Assembly (NCBI GenBank): GCA_031253705.1 | Contig: JAIRVW010000262.1 | Location: 1-6,523, forward strand | From: Brucellaceae bacterium | GTDB taxonomy: Bacteria; Pseudomonadota; Alphaproteobacteria; Rhizobiales; Rhizobiaceae | Length of the DNA stretch: 6,523 nt | Direction of reading: 5' to 3' | Shown here: piece by piece, positions 6,420 to 6,523 of the stretch | Layout of the letters: the number at the start of each line of letters is the position of its first letter | Position numbering within the stretch: position 1 is the stretch's first letter | The notes under the pieces: model-generated | What the model was told of the DNA's origin: nothing | The model's input: only the letters and a program-made list of their open reading frames with translations | Database searches by the model: none | Translations under genes and position numbers: made by a program

Positions 6420-6450
6420 AAAATATATTGATAATTGATATTAATCAATA
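6420..6450 (-). promoter_or_regulatory. candidate promoter and operator of the arsR-gst-reductase operon
   Basis: Reading leftward, TTGATT (6443-6448) and TATTTT (6420-6425), 17 bp apart, form a plausible promoter, giving a leader of about 30 nt. A perfect inverted repeat ATTGAT-ATTA-ATCAAT (6434-6449) covers the -35 box, and a further ATTGAT (6427-6432) widens it to TATTGAT-N11-ATCAATA (6426-6450). An AT-rich dyad over the promoter suits autorepression by an ArsR protein. The remainder, to 6523, holds no gene that I can see. Confidence 0.4.
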
Positions 6451-6523
6451 GGTTATAAATTCATCCGTTAAAAATTATGATCTGCGCCGACACCAAAAAC
6501 TAGAATAATCCGTTACAAAGCCG

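Noticed and set aside
6463..6515. Direct repeat ATCCGTTA at 6463-6470 and 6508-6515 as an attachment site or mobile-element boundary
   Set aside because: Eight bases in an AT-rich intergenic stretch can recur by chance, and no integrase, transposase or element lies between them.

Overview
The window reads as chromosomal DNA of an alphaproteobacterium. A member of the Rhizobiales/Brucellaceae (Brucella/Ochrobactrum-like) is my best guess, from the opine-type amino-acid transporter, the BigR-like ArsR regulator and the moderately GC-rich coding style. This is inferred from protein resemblance only, with no database search. I see no rRNA, tRNA, CRISPR array, insertion sequence or phage gene.

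Region 1 (1-3695, plus strand) is a transport operon: the C-terminal part of an M20-family amidohydrolase (AbgB-like), two polar-amino-acid ABC permeases, the ATPase and the periplasmic binding protein, closed by a strong intrinsic terminator. The two permease genes and the ATPase gene are joined by 4-nt stop/start overlaps (ATGA, GTGA), so they are probably translationally coupled. The binding protein resembles the octopine/nopaline binding proteins OccT/NocT. With the hydrolase next to it, the simplest reading is uptake of an amino-acid conjugate that is then cleaved in the cytoplasm. The actual substrate is unknown.

Region 2 (about 3696-4763, plus strand) is a lone EamA/DMT-family inner-membrane transporter behind its own probable promoter region. 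It ends 9 nt from a convergent operon. A perfect 9-bp hairpin over this junction contains both stop codons.

Region 3 (4773-6380, minus strand, transcribed right to left) is a compact three-gene operon: an ArsR-family repressor of the BigR/SqrR/YgaV type, a Nu-class glutathione transferase very like YfcG (disulfide-bond oxidoreductase) and an MsuE-like NADPH:FMN reductase. The genes are separated by 1 nt or overlap by 4 nt. The AT-rich upstream region (6381-6523) holds a perfect inverted repeat over a plausible -35 box. Together they suggest a thiol/sulfur or redox-stress response. The repressor keeps only one of the two cysteines used by characterised persulfide sensors of its family.

Most of the window is recognisable, ordinary metabolism. 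The items most worth following are the substrate of the opine-type transporter plus hydrolase, the altered cysteine arrangement of the regulator and the unusual regulator-GST-flavin reductase pairing.
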